From Symbiodinium natans (Eukaryota; Sar; Dinophyceae; Suessiales; Symbiodiniaceae): 64,000 nucleotides of DNA. Numbering within the stretch: position 1 is the first letter of the stretch; each line of letters starts with the position of its first letter. The stretch is from NCBI GenBank assembly GCA_905221605.1, contig CAJNDS010000502.1, positions 703,501-767,500 on the forward strand, in the 5' to 3' direction. The notes beneath the pieces are model-generated. The model had not been told where the DNA came from. It searched no databases and was given only the letters and a program-made list of their open reading frames with translations. The position numbers and the translations under genes were made by a program. This document shows, piece by piece, positions 43,701 to 51,803 of this stretch.

Positions 43701-45850
43701 CCTGGTCTCTCTTCGCACTTTCGAGGTGGAGGATCTCCTGGAAGTAGCTCGAACAGCTCCTCAACGATCTCCGACGTGACCTCCCACTCCTCGTACAAGA
43801 CCTCGCGAGCAAACGCTTCAGCCTCCGAAACAGCATCACCACCATGCTGCTCCACTTCTTCCAACTCGCCAGACACTGCACGGGCCATACGCGGTGGACC
43901 CTTTCCAGTCAGGCGACGTCGCACAGAACCGTCCCCTCCTCGGCACGGCTCATCCCCTTCATGGGGCGCTAAGGACTCGAAGACACCATCTCCAGGTTCG
44001 ACTTCAGGAGGTCCAGGATCCACAAGGGCTGCCTTGGGCTTCACGTTCTTGGTATGCAAAAACGAGTCCTCTGCATACACCAGGTGGCCATCGTCCACCG
44101 AATTGCTCAAGCCCAGGTACACTCCCTCGACCCATCGAGGCTCAAACTCCCTTCGAACCGCTTTTCCTCCTGAGGCGAAAGCTCTCCGCTTCACCATCAC
44201 CTTAGCTCCAAACGTCGTTGCCAGCTTTGACACCTGTGACAACGCTTTGGCCCTTTGTTGTGCCGCCACTGCTTCAGCTGCACATGGCCAGAACTTCAGG
44301 TCCAACCTCGCCGATGCCAAGGCTGTCCTAGCTCGCTGCTTGATTGTCTTGATGGCCGCCTCAGCGCCACCATTTCCCTGAGGAATTCCGGGCACGCTTG
44401 TAGTCACCCGAATCGCTTGACCATGCAGCCATTGCACCAAGCCCTTGTTGGTGAACTGTGCTGCCTTGTCCGAGTGGAAACGAAGAACAGGAAGGTTCAG
44501 GTTCCTGAGGTAGAGGACAATTCCCTGCACCACACTGGCCACCGTGCTTCCCTTGATGTCGGCCAGTCCATGTGCAAACAAGAGATTGGCTGCCTTCGGC
44601 GCCTTCACATCCTCCGGGATTTCTCTTGGCCTGGTCCCAACCACTATCTCCTTATCAGGGTCTTCAGCCTGCTCTGGATCAGGTACAGGACCATCATCAA
44701 GTAGATCCGGCTCGTAGTCATCCCAGTCGATCCCCTCCTCTTCGACCAAACCAACACCACCTCCTTCGTCTTCGGCAAACGGATCTGCTTCACCCTCAGG
44801 CACCTCCACCTCAGGGTCATCCGCAGTCTCCTCCAGCTCGTTGGTGATGTAGGACTCCGGCAAAGTGTACTTCGCGACCAGCATGTAGCGAAGATTGCGG
44901 TTTCGCTCCTGACGCCCCCTTCCATGTGGGTTTACCCCCAAGGTGCGGAAGGGGCCAGCGATATCGATGTTCAGGACGAACAAACTCGGGTGGGATACTC
45001 GCCGGTGCTGATGTCCTGTCGCACCGTACGTGGTGCATTGCAAGCAGTCTCTTCGTGCCGGGTAGTGACCCGCTTTGATGTGGTCTCGCCACTGCTCCTG
45101 CGACATTGCTCTAAGAGTCGCAGGGTCCACGACAAAGTCACCCCGGGATACCACCTCCAACACCACTCGCTTCAATCCTGAGGCCAAACCACCATCTGAG
45201 ACTTCTCTTCCCATTGGCTCCCCAGGTTGCACCCGCTTGTCCTTCAAGACCTCCAGGTTGTAGTTGGTGAGGATCTCGGTAGGCCTCGTCACTGCCAATC
45301 CCAGTGCTCCTTGATCACAAAGCACCCGGTCCATTGCAGTCGCCACCAAGAACCTTTCCCCCAACCTCACTTGCTGCTGCCCACAGCTGTACTCACCCCA
45401 GTTCAGGTTTCGCTCTGGTCCCGACCACACAAAACCAGTCTTCTCTTCAGGGTGCTTCGACGCTAGCCTCGCCAAGCAGTACAGCAACTTCACCTGGGCA
45501 GACTTCACGAAGACGGCCTCATCCTGAGCAGGCCCATGTGCCCCACCGGCCACAATGCATTTCAGCTTGCCCTTGACCGCAGCCCATAGCAAGGCCTGGT
45601 AGACATCCTGCTCAATGTTACCAGCCACCTTCAACACCATACGTCCCTCCTGCTCCAAGACCTTCAGGAAGCCATCCTCGTTCTCATGGGCAGGAAGATG
45701 CAGGATCCACTCGGGCGCCTGCAAGAAGGACTTCTTGACACGTCGAGGAAGTGGAAGAGCCTTCAGGTAGTCCCAACCTTTTGCCAGGTTCAGCTCCACA
45801 CACAACCTTGTCCTCAAAGCTTCAGGTAGCTCCCCAAACACAGGCCCCAA
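40679..45850 (-). CDS. pol: Retrotransposon Pol: integrase, 2OG-Fe(II)-like domain, reverse transcriptase
   Basis: A 1,723-codon frame opens right after a TGA at 45851-45853. It has no ATG start and follows the Gag-protease frame by a +1 step, so it needs frameshifting or is a split frame. Integrase: zinc-finger-like H257-x4-H262-x6-C269-x2-C272, catalytic D296, D461 and E497, with exactly 35 residues between the last two. An acidic insert (about 337-401) interrupts the core. Residues 725-870 hold H782-R-D784, W-H848 and R857, a 2OG-Fe(II) oxygenase pattern. An Arg/Ser segment lies near 1099-1110. Reverse transcriptase (about 1345-1720) has D-D-V-K-N-A-F-L (Asp 1484) and F-Y-V-D-D (1588-1592). 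It ends 99 bases inside the overlapping RNase H frame. Confidence 0.95.
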   Translation of the reverse strand: MGPVFGELPEALRTRLCVELNLAKGWDYLKALPLPRRVKKSFLQAPEWILHLPAHENEDGFLKVLEQEGRMVLKVAGNIEQDVYQALLWAAVKGKLKCIVAGGAHGPAQDEAVFVKSAQVKLLYCLARLASKHPEEKTGFVWSGPERNLNWGEYSCGQQQVRLGERFLVATAMDRVLCDQGALGLAVTRPTEILTNYNLEVLKDKRVQPGEPMGREVSDGGLASGLKRVVLEVVSRGDFVVDPATLRAMSQEQWRDHIKAGHYPARRDCLQCTTYGATGHQHRRVSHPSLFVLNIDIAGPFRTLGVNPHGRGRQERNRNLRYMLVAKYTLPESYITNELEETADDPEVEVPEGEADPFAEDEGGGVGLVEEEGIDWDDYEPDLLDDGPVPDPEQAEDPDKEIVVGTRPREIPEDVKAPKAANLLFAHGLADIKGSTVASVVQGIVLYLRNLNLPVLRFHSDKAAQFTNKGLVQWLHGQAIRVTTSVPGIPQGNGGAEAAIKTIKQRARTALASARLDLKFWPCAAEAVAAQQRAKALSQVSKLATTFGAKVMVKRRAFASGGKAVRREFEPRWVEGVYLGLSNSVDDGHLVYAEDSFLHTKNVKPKAALVDPGPPEVEPGDGVFESLAPHEGDEPCRGGDGSVRRRLTGKGPPRMARAVSGELEEVEQHGGDAVSEAEAFAREVLYEEWEVTSEIVEELFELLPGDPPPRKCEERPGEDMEEEKAWSSGAFIRGGIGGLRANTRKFPYVTRVINRFIENHTAHLDSRWNSFVIFKNSKTVMHRDSHNSKHQPSYLVPISQFTKGGLWVEGVPEGETPVELKEKLGHIKEFVDDGGRRQPIVFLPRKWHAAQEWEGNRLAVAAYSIRDFHRVKSDEQEVLNDLGFVTAEEVMDEETTGDSGDQRCFQVPQHATGSGGDGQQQVRLRPMRMTTDVNVLAAYLEGHEVEPFTVNWRMDSLPTERQVFQAARKEDLAYQFWKQKDRLELILSEDAEPVLERRVTEQVIGSPRYRLIYMATVTMVWNGPGGTSAIFGYYVESRRDTKYLYVSWVEATREEYIHESEMTRALQELPPRGAASTVPAGPARAGAIMSNNTTFSVSPRERSRSRDQEPRDPSSSVRLNKFTGLNPHALPLQPVNRRMELITRFVRLQEDEYERWEADVHSGQEVIDAFRGQWREILPVDDTVDEVVPMLVYNSMEDWETEPEVYMVTEGGFRRHLVTIMDVQEFPVVDPTPENTLDWEELVVVQVYNMFLGRVEYLLYWDRRVVVEEAPLPALPWMGRRDPPGQDDREPRLAPMRVETARENKLIVDDMMLFEEVEFEELGEPEESWMEPMLRKATSEGLYTPGIEALLNDLKEDEVLQVVHTVDPKEASEAIEKWKKPMAKEVDSMVGMNAIHKIWGEDARRFRADPNSVVVPSKLVYTVKPPTRPEEGKYRRRVRAVACGNFANEGLEVGDLYAAGATIDGVRIVVAEASANKWSIGTDDVKNAFLAAPLPAGRGYAMEPPRAAIRAGLAEEGELWVVDAAVYGFKKSPKWWTDHRNSKARLAKWKDDDGKPVKLEGCLTDVNLYKVLKEEKPGTWTLTGLVVFYVDDVLAAGPDSILRGFFGWLGSQWETNGCEMVERGKPPVRFLGLEISVLDDGTYCVGQQGYLQELVRSREVKSFSKLPMAREIPEGSATEEQDPSMVKEAQQRCGELLWASQRGRPDLAFPMAVMSSLVTQGRL

Positions 45851-48800
45851 TCAACGCCTTCCAGAGAGCATTTCTCGATCCTGAAGCCACATAGTCGTCG
45901 AGATGCGTAGTCCACGGTGCAGTGTTAGCGCCCACCTTCAGGGCCTCCAACTTCATCTGCAAGGTTTGCACCTCATCCCGAAACTCTTGAAGCTTGGCGT
46001 TCTCCACCTGCTCGATGATCTTGTCCGCCTCTGCCATGGTGAGCTCCGGACATCCAGCCTTCACGCTGGTTCGCAGCACCCCAAGTGTTGGGTGCACAAT
46101 CTTCAAGCCCTTTCGTCCCCAAGATATCTCGCAACCAGCACGAACGAGGTCTCCCATGGGCAACAAAGGCTGAGTCGTTGTAGACGGTGTGAGTATAGAT
46201 CCCGCTGGCGTCTGGTAGAGCTGAGTCCTCTCGTTGTTAGCCAGCACCACACTCACCTGGTTTGCATCCTGAAGCTCATGAGGATCTCGAGGTTGTCGAA
46301 GAATGTTCGTAGCCCCAGAGTCAATGAGCACCGTTGGCACATCCAACTCTGCCTTGAACATCCGAGGATCTCCTCCACGAGGTCGCACCACCACGTCTTC
46401 AACCCTCAAGGCTCTCAACCGAAGCTCATCCAGCTGCCTCTGGATCGATGCCAATCCTGGATGTCCACCTCCAGCTCCTTCTCCCACCAAAGACCTCAGA
46501 GCTTGCACCGCATCAGTCATCGCAGACTGGAGCTCCGAGTTGGGACTCGACGCTGAGGTTGTCGTAGACACCGGTGATGTCGGCTGTGGCTCCGGTTCCG
46601 ACACCATGCTTCTAGCTGCAGGCTCCTCCTTCGCCCGGCTCGGTTGGCTGTGGCCTCCACCACCGCCCTTTCCACCAGTAGAACTCGAAGGTCTCGACGC
46701 CAAGGCCTTCGTTGGACAATCCGCCGCTATGTGTCCTTCACCTCCACATTCAAGGCACCGCCCACGCTTGGAGATCCCTTCGAAGGAGTGCTTGAAGCGA
46801 CACGTTTTCCCTCGGCGACATCCTTCAGGACTTTTGGCGAACCACGGACAGATCTTCTGCTCGCCATCCTTCCCTTTTCCAAAGGCTTCTTTTCCCTTGC
46901 CCTTTCCTTTGTCTCGCTCTCTTTCCTTGCCCTTGCCCTTGTCCCGATCCTTGTCCTTGTCGCGGTCTGTAGCCCCATCCTCAACCTGCATAGGCTTGGC
47001 CTTAGGCTCTGCGCCACGACTACTTCCCATCACCATCACACCTGCCAGCGTCTCCATCTCCGCCTTGAGATGCTGCTGGTACTGCATGACGGTGGCCAAC
47101 GTAGGCGACGTGTCGACCATCAAAGTGTTCTTGACCAGGGATGTCCTGAATGCAGCGTCTGCATTCTTCTGCAGCACGCCTGCCACGATCACCGACAGCC
47201 CTCTAGCCAAGATCATCGGATCTGGGCAAGTGACAGCGATACCTTGAGCTCGCTGCATCCATCTCTCCCACTGACGCAAGGCCCGCACTGCCTGCTCTGC
47301 ATCTGCCGCCTTGGTAGTCTCCGTCAACGACTTCAGGAGATGCAGCTTCTCGGACTCGCCCCCCGGGCAGTACTGAACATACAGCCGGTAGACGATCTTC
47401 ACCGCACTGCGAGAACACTGCCTCGCCACCAAGTCCCTCCGGACTTCCGGTGCCAATGCTGCCAGCAACATTCCAGCAGCTCGGGCGTTGACACGAGCGT
47501 ACCGCCCGTCGTCCAAATCCATTCCAGAGGGCCCTTGCATAGCCAACCTCTGGTAGGGCGTACTTGCCACCCACTTCGCGTAGTGCAACGAGACCTCACT
47601 CTTGACGGCCTCCCACCAAGCACCACTTCCATCACTGAGGTCTCGCATCGGCCCGTCAATCAGCTCCATCCAGTCTTGAATGACGACCGGGCTATCCTCA
47701 GCGCCAGGAGGATCCAATGCCGGCAAAGCTGCAATCCCAGGCTTCACCTGCTCCGGCTGACCCACCTTCTGGTTCATCATGTTCAGCTGCGCCTGCTGGA
47801 GCTGCTGGATACCTGCGGCCAGCATTCCAACCAGTCCCGGCTGATCTCCGATCCCTCCACCAAACGAAGAACCGCCCACATTTCCAGCCCCAGAACCAGC
47901 CGACTGGTTCGGGCCACGAGTTGCACTCCTCGGCAACTCCCCTGCACTTTGCGGTCCACCTCCATACGCTTGAGGACCTCCAGATGCTTGAGGAGCTCCA
48001 GGAACTTGGCCAACTCCCGACACACCACCACTTCCAATCTGCTGGTGCCCTCCAGGTAGCTGAAAACCTTGTGGAACTTGAGGAACGCCAGGTAGCTGAG
48101 GACCATGTGGACCACGTGGACCTCCCGAAACGCCAGGTAGCTGAGGACCTTGTAGACCTCCCGAACCACCATGTAGCTGAGGCCCTTGTAGACCTCCCGA
48201 AACACCAGGTAGCTGAGGACCTTGTAGACCTCCCGAAACACCAGGTAGCTGAGGAGGACCTCCCAAACCACCCAGAAGCTGAGGACCGTGTGGACCTCCC
48301 GAAACGCCTGGTAGCTGAGGACCATGTGGACCTCCCGAACCACCAGGAAGCTGAGGACCTTGAGGAACTTGAGGAACGCCAGCTCCAGAAAGACCACCTT
48401 GTGCTTGAGATGTCCCGTGAAGTGAGCTACCTCCTCCATGAGGTACTCCGTGAAGTGGATCATCCCCTGGCACCTGAGGACCTCCTGGAACTCGACCAAC
48501 TCCCTGCTCGGCCTCGCCCCCAGACTGTCTCCCAAAACCAGCATTCATCAGCTCTTGTACCTGTCGTCGCAAAGCCACCACCTCGGTCTGCACCTGGTCT
48601 CTGCGATCCCTCATGTACTGTCCCAGCTGACGTTGCACTTCAACCCGAATTTCTGACGACCCCGTAGACCCTTGCGACGTTTGTTCTCCATGAAGTAGAG
48701 GTCCACGAGAAGGCCAACTGTTCATTCTCTCCACCGCCCTCTGGTCAAACAACGCGGAGTGACCCCCACCTTCCACGTGCTGGGTCATCACCTGGAGCTC

Positions 48801-49517
48801 TTCCGGCGGGGAGAAATTCCAAGGCGATTGCCTGGCTGCCGACTGCGGTGTTGCTGCTACGGCTGCTGCTCTGCTGCTGTGGCTGCGGGGCGTTCCCGGG
48901 GCCTGATTGGGCGTTAGTCCTAAAGACCCTAACATCCTATCCCCTAAACCACCACCACCAGTCGTCGTCGCTCGCAGAAAGTCTGTCAGCCTTGTCATCC
49001 ATCCATATGCGCCCGTTCCAGTCTGGACATACCTCATCTCCAGCCCAGTTGTACGCGACGCAGCTGTCGGCGAACCAGCATTCGCAGTGCCTTCCATGGC
49101 GGTCTGCACCATCTGCGCTGCACCAAATCTTTCGGCTGCCACTGCAGTCTCCAAGCCACCATTGCTGGACTCCAAAACCCTAGGTTGCTCCACCACTGGC
49201 CAGTTGTCATTGACCTGCTCCATTTCCAGGCCACCAGTAACACCAGGGTCTCCACTGCCCAGCACACCACTATTTGTCTGCCCATCGGCAACAGCAGGTG
49301 TACTCAGGTCTCCACCCTGAACCGGTCCCACAACAACTGCACCAGTCCCAATTGCACCAGCACCATCTGTACCAGCACCAACTGTCAAAGATCCGTAGTT
49401 CGGCCCAGCTGTCTCACCAACCAGCGTAGGGGAACTCAATAATGCAGCGGTTGCGCCCAGGCCGCTTGGGCTCATAACCTCAAGAGCGCGGGGCTCTTGA
49501 GGTCCAGCAAACGACAT
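45822..49517 (-). CDS. gag: Retrotransposon Gag-protease
   Basis: I start at the ATG at 49517, in good context (GCCATGTC) but still inside the LTR. A second ATG at 49475 lies in the primer-binding site. From 49517 the frame gives 1,231 residues: a low-complexity N-terminus, a predicted coiled coil (289-327) and a Gly/Pro-rich region of repeated P-Q-L-P-G-V-S-G-G units (373-513). Next come a capsid-like helical region (about 608-830) and a Lys/Asp/Arg/Gly-rich basic stretch (851-876). A CCCH finger (C890, C900, C906, H910) and a CCHC knuckle C921-x2-C-x4-H-x4-C934 follow. The protease active site is L-I-D-S-G-A-T (Asp 1066). The frame ends at a TGA overlapping the Pol frame by about 29 bases. 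Confidence 0.93.
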   Translation of the reverse strand: MSFAGPQEPRALEVMSPSGLGATAALLSSPTLVGETAGPNYGSLTVGAGTDGAGAIGTGAVVVGPVQGGDLSTPAVADGQTNSGVLGSGDPGVTGGLEMEQVNDNWPVVEQPRVLESSNGGLETAVAAERFGAAQMVQTAMEGTANAGSPTAASRTTGLEMRYVQTGTGAYGWMTRLTDFLRATTTGGGGLGDRMLGSLGLTPNQAPGTPRSHSSRAAAVAATPQSAARQSPWNFSPPEELQVMTQHVEGGGHSALFDQRAVERMNSWPSRGPLLHGEQTSQGSTGSSEIRVEVQRQLGQYMRDRRDQVQTEVVALRRQVQELMNAGFGRQSGGEAEQGVGRVPGGPQVPGDDPLHGVPHGGGSSLHGTSQAQGGLSGAGVPQVPQGPQLPGGSGGPHGPQLPGVSGGPHGPQLLGGLGGPPQLPGVSGGLQGPQLPGVSGGLQGPQLHGGSGGLQGPQLPGVSGGPRGPHGPQLPGVPQVPQGFQLPGGHQQIGSGGVSGVGQVPGAPQASGGPQAYGGGPQSAGELPRSATRGPNQSAGSGAGNVGGSSFGGGIGDQPGLVGMLAAGIQQLQQAQLNMMNQKVGQPEQVKPGIAALPALDPPGAEDSPVVIQDWMELIDGPMRDLSDGSGAWWEAVKSEVSLHYAKWVASTPYQRLAMQGPSGMDLDDGRYARVNARAAGMLLAALAPEVRRDLVARQCSRSAVKIVYRLYVQYCPGGESEKLHLLKSLTETTKAADAEQAVRALRQWERWMQRAQGIAVTCPDPMILARGLSVIVAGVLQKNADAAFRTSLVKNTLMVDTSPTLATVMQYQQHLKAEMETLAGVMVMGSSRGAEPKAKPMQVEDGATDRDKDKDRDKGKGKERERDKGKGKGKEAFGKGKDGEQKICPWFAKSPEGCRRGKTCRFKHSFEGISKRGRCLECGGEGHIAADCPTKALASRPSSSTGGKGGGGGHSQPSRAKEEPAARSMVSEPEPQPTSPVSTTTSASSPNSELQSAMTDAVQALRSLVGEGAGGGHPGLASIQRQLDELRLRALRVEDVVVRPRGGDPRMFKAELDVPTVLIDSGATNILRQPRDPHELQDANQVSVVLANNERTQLYQTPAGSILTPSTTTQPLLPMGDLVRAGCEISWGRKGLKIVHPTLGVLRTSVKAGCPELTMAEADKIIEQVENAKLQEFRDEVQTLQMKLEALKVGANTAPWTTHLDDYVASGSRNALWKALIGACVWGAT
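49463..49479 (-). promoter_or_regulatory. Primer-binding site complementary to a Met-tRNA anticodon arm
   Basis: Directly after the 5' LTR the minus strand reads GGTTATGAGCCCAAGCG. Its complement, CGCTTGGGCTCATAACC, reads like the 5' side of an initiator-type Met tRNA anticodon arm with CAT in the loop, not like a tRNA 3' end. This matches the half-tRNA priming known for Drosophila copia. An ATG for Gag lies within the site. Confidence 0.8.
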
Positions 49518-49806
49518 GGCAGCTCGGCTTGTGCTTGGCTCTGGCTCGGCTTGTACTCCTTGTACGAACACCGCTTCACCACCAGAGGCTCCCTTTTCCT
49601 CACACTGCAGCACCGAAGTCCATCGGCCAGTCAGGCGGTCCTACCCTACCACAGAAAGGGCGACCACACAACACGCCACAGAGAGTCACATGCGACCTGT
49701 TGCCTGCATGTCTGTGCTGCTTCTGCTTGTGTTCCGATGCCTACGGCATGTCCTGGAACCACAAAAGCCAAAGCCACGGGTGCGTCTCATTCCACACCTT
49801 TCATCA
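49480..49806 (-). repeat. 5' LTR (327 bp)
   Basis: Identical to 38691-39017. In element orientation it runs from 49806 to 49480 and should carry the promoter and polyadenylation signals, neither of which I can pinpoint. The Gag reading frame is already open within it. Confidence 0.97.
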
Positions 49807-49842
49807 TAGGGTTTAGGGTTTAGGGTTTAGGGTTTAGGGTTA
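49807..49842. repeat. Continuation of TTTAGGG array with right TAGGG target duplication
   Basis: It starts TAGGGTTTAGGG directly after the 5' LTR, so it is the other half of the array that ends at 38690. Confidence 0.95.
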
Positions 49843-50572
49843 GGGGGGGGGGGAGGCTTGAGGGTTTCGTTGCGAGTCAGGGTTTCGGCATTTGGGGTTC
49901 AGCTTTTTGGGGCGGCGTAGAGTTTGGGGATATTCTGCGTTGAGGGTTTAAGAGTTCAGAGCTTGGGGTTTCGGGGCTTAGATGAGCTACACATGTCTTG
50001 CGTCATCAGTTCCGCAGATAGCCAGGAATTCTTCTGAATCGGAGCTCCTAATTATTGAACATGCAATGAAAGCACATCATGGAGATGTTGTAGGGCTTTG
50101 GGGGGAGGATGGAGAACAAAAAACACCCTGTTACCCCTAACCCCACCTCGGAACCTCGGAACCCTGAACCCGCAATCCTCCGGGACACCCGACTGTGTGA
50201 CAGGTTGCTCATGAGACCTCTTCGCCTTTGGCAACCTCTGGGGCAGTCTTGGCCTCAGAACACTGACCCGATATAATCTGGGCTTCGGCATGTTTAGGGT
50301 TTAGGGCTTTGTTTCGGGTTTGGGGGGTTTAGGGGATTTGAGGGTTTGGGGTCTTAGGGGTTTAGGGTAAGGGTTGGGTCTTCGAAAAACCCAATATCCA
50401 TCCCAAATCCCCCAACCCCGCCAAAATCCCCTACACAACCTCCCCAAACCCAAAAGCGCCCCAAAACCGCCAAACCCCCGAACCCAAAAACCCTAAACCC
50501 TAAACCCTAAACCCCAAACCCCAAACCCTAAACCCTAAGCCCTAAACCCTAAACCCTAAACCCTAAACCCAG
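49843..50572. other. Non-coding T/G-rich then C/A-rich stretch
   Basis: Degenerate TTTAGGG relatives, then a CCCTAAA/CCCCAAA array (about 50485-50570) leading to the candidate exon at 50573. No gene seen. Confidence 0.6.
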
Positions 50573-50611
50573 GCTTTGGTCGCCCGGACGCTGGGCAAGC
50601 TGTCGAGCGAG
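50573..50611 (+). CDS. Candidate exon, unidentified
   Basis: It follows CCCTAAACCCAG directly and reads A-L-V-A-R-T-L-G-K-L-S-S-E before a GC donor (GAG|GCACAGG), with TTTAGGG arrays from about 50658. Thirteen codons in phase; identity unknown. Confidence 0.38.
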
Positions 50612-50644
50612 GCACAGGGGCAGCCCAGGGTTCGGGCGGGGAGC

Positions 50645-51512
50645 CTTCTTCGGGAGTTTAGGGTTTAGGGTTGAAGGGTTTACTAGTAGGGCTTTTCAGG
50701 GCTTTTCAGGGCGTTTAGGGTTTAGGGTTTAGGGTTGAAGGGTTCACTAGTAGGGCTTTTAGGGCTTTTCAGGGCGCTTAGGGTTTAGGGTTTAGGGTTT
50801 AGGGTTCAAGGGTTTGCTAGTAGGGCTTTTAGGGCTTTTCAGGGCGTTTAGGGTTTAGGGTTTAGGGTTTAGGGTTTAGGGTTTAAGGGTTTGCTAGTAG
50901 GGCTTTTAGGGCTTTTCAGGGCGTTTAGGGTTTAGGGTTTAGGGTTGAAGGGTTTACTAGTAGGGCTTTTAGGGCTTTTCAGGGCGTTTAGGGTTTAGGG
51001 TTTAGGGTTTAGGGTTTAGGGTTTAGGGTTTAGGGTTTAAGGGTTTGCTAGTAGGGCTTTTAGGGCTTTTCAGGGCGTTTAGGGTTTAGGGTTTAGGGTT
51101 GAAGGGTTTGCTAGTAGGGCTTTTAGGGCTTTTCAGGGCGTTTAGGGTTTAGGGTTGAAGGGTTTACTAGTAGGGCTTTTAGGGCTTTTCAGGGCGTTTA
51201 GGGTTTAGGGTTGAAGGGTTTACTAGTAGGGCTTTTAGGGCTTTTCAGGGCGTTTAGGGTTTAGGGTTTAGGGTTGAAGGGTTTACTAGTAGGGCTTTTA
51301 GGGCTTTTCAGGGCGTGTAGGGTTTAGGGTTTAGGGTTGAAGGGTTTACTAGTAGGGCTTTTAGGGCTTTTCAGGGCGTTTAGGGTTTAGGGTTTAGGGT
51401 TGAAGGGTTTACTAGTAGGGCTTTTAGGGCTTTTCAGGGCGTTTAGGGTTTAGGGTTTAGGCTTCAAGGGTTCACTAGTAGGGCTTTTCGGGCTTTTCAG
51501 GGCGTTTAGGGT
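50645..51512. repeat. Higher-order minisatellite: telomere repeats plus a 45-bp spacer, 13 copies
   Basis: Each unit has two to seven TTTAGGG copies and then a conserved spacer containing GAAGGGTTTACTAGTAGGGC and TTTTAGGGCTTTTCAGGGCG. Thirteen CTAGTAGGGC cores are present. The spacer hardly varies while the number of telomere repeats does, and one CTTTTCAGGG variant occurs at each end of the block. Confidence 0.95.
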
Positions 51513-51767
51513 GCGTTTTCAGGGGAGTTGAGGGAGTTCCCACATGTAGGGCGCTCAGAATGAGGATTGTAGTAAGGGTTCCCCAATTCAGGAAAGTCGG
51601 GGAGCTGTTTTGGGGCCTCTGTTAGAATACGACGTCTTGTATCAAGGTTATCCAAACAAAGCGCATATTTCAGAAAAGTCATATGACTCACAAACTTGTA
51701 TTGACATAGACAAACCCCTAGGCAGATAGATACATCGTCGTTCTATATGCATAACTTTACGTGTATA

Positions 51768-51803
<36 letters not shown>

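Larger units (their letters stand above)
38691..49806 (-). mobile_element. Ty1/copia-type LTR retrotransposon, 11,116 bp
   Basis: Two identical 327-bp direct LTRs flank an internal region read on the minus strand in the order Gag, protease, integrase, extra oxygenase-like domain, reverse transcriptase, RNase H. Integrase ahead of reverse transcriptase defines the Ty1/copia (Pseudoviridae) order. It has a primer-binding site beside the 5' LTR, a polypurine tract beside the 3' LTR and a 5-bp target duplication. The coding region is continuous except for two single-step frame changes (near 45850-45822 and near 40700-40680). Identical LTRs indicate a very recent insertion. There are no other stops in about 10 kb, so the copy is intact or nearly so. 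Confidence 0.97.

Noticed and set aside
49440-49480. A tRNA-Met gene on the plus strand
   Set aside because: Only the 5' side of an anticodon arm is present and nothing folds into the remaining arms; it is explained as the retrotransposon primer-binding site.
38727-49809. Long plus-strand open frames opposite the retrotransposon (for example 46644-48059 and 43569-44381)
   Set aside because: They mirror the GC-rich coding strand of Gag-Pol and show no domains of their own.
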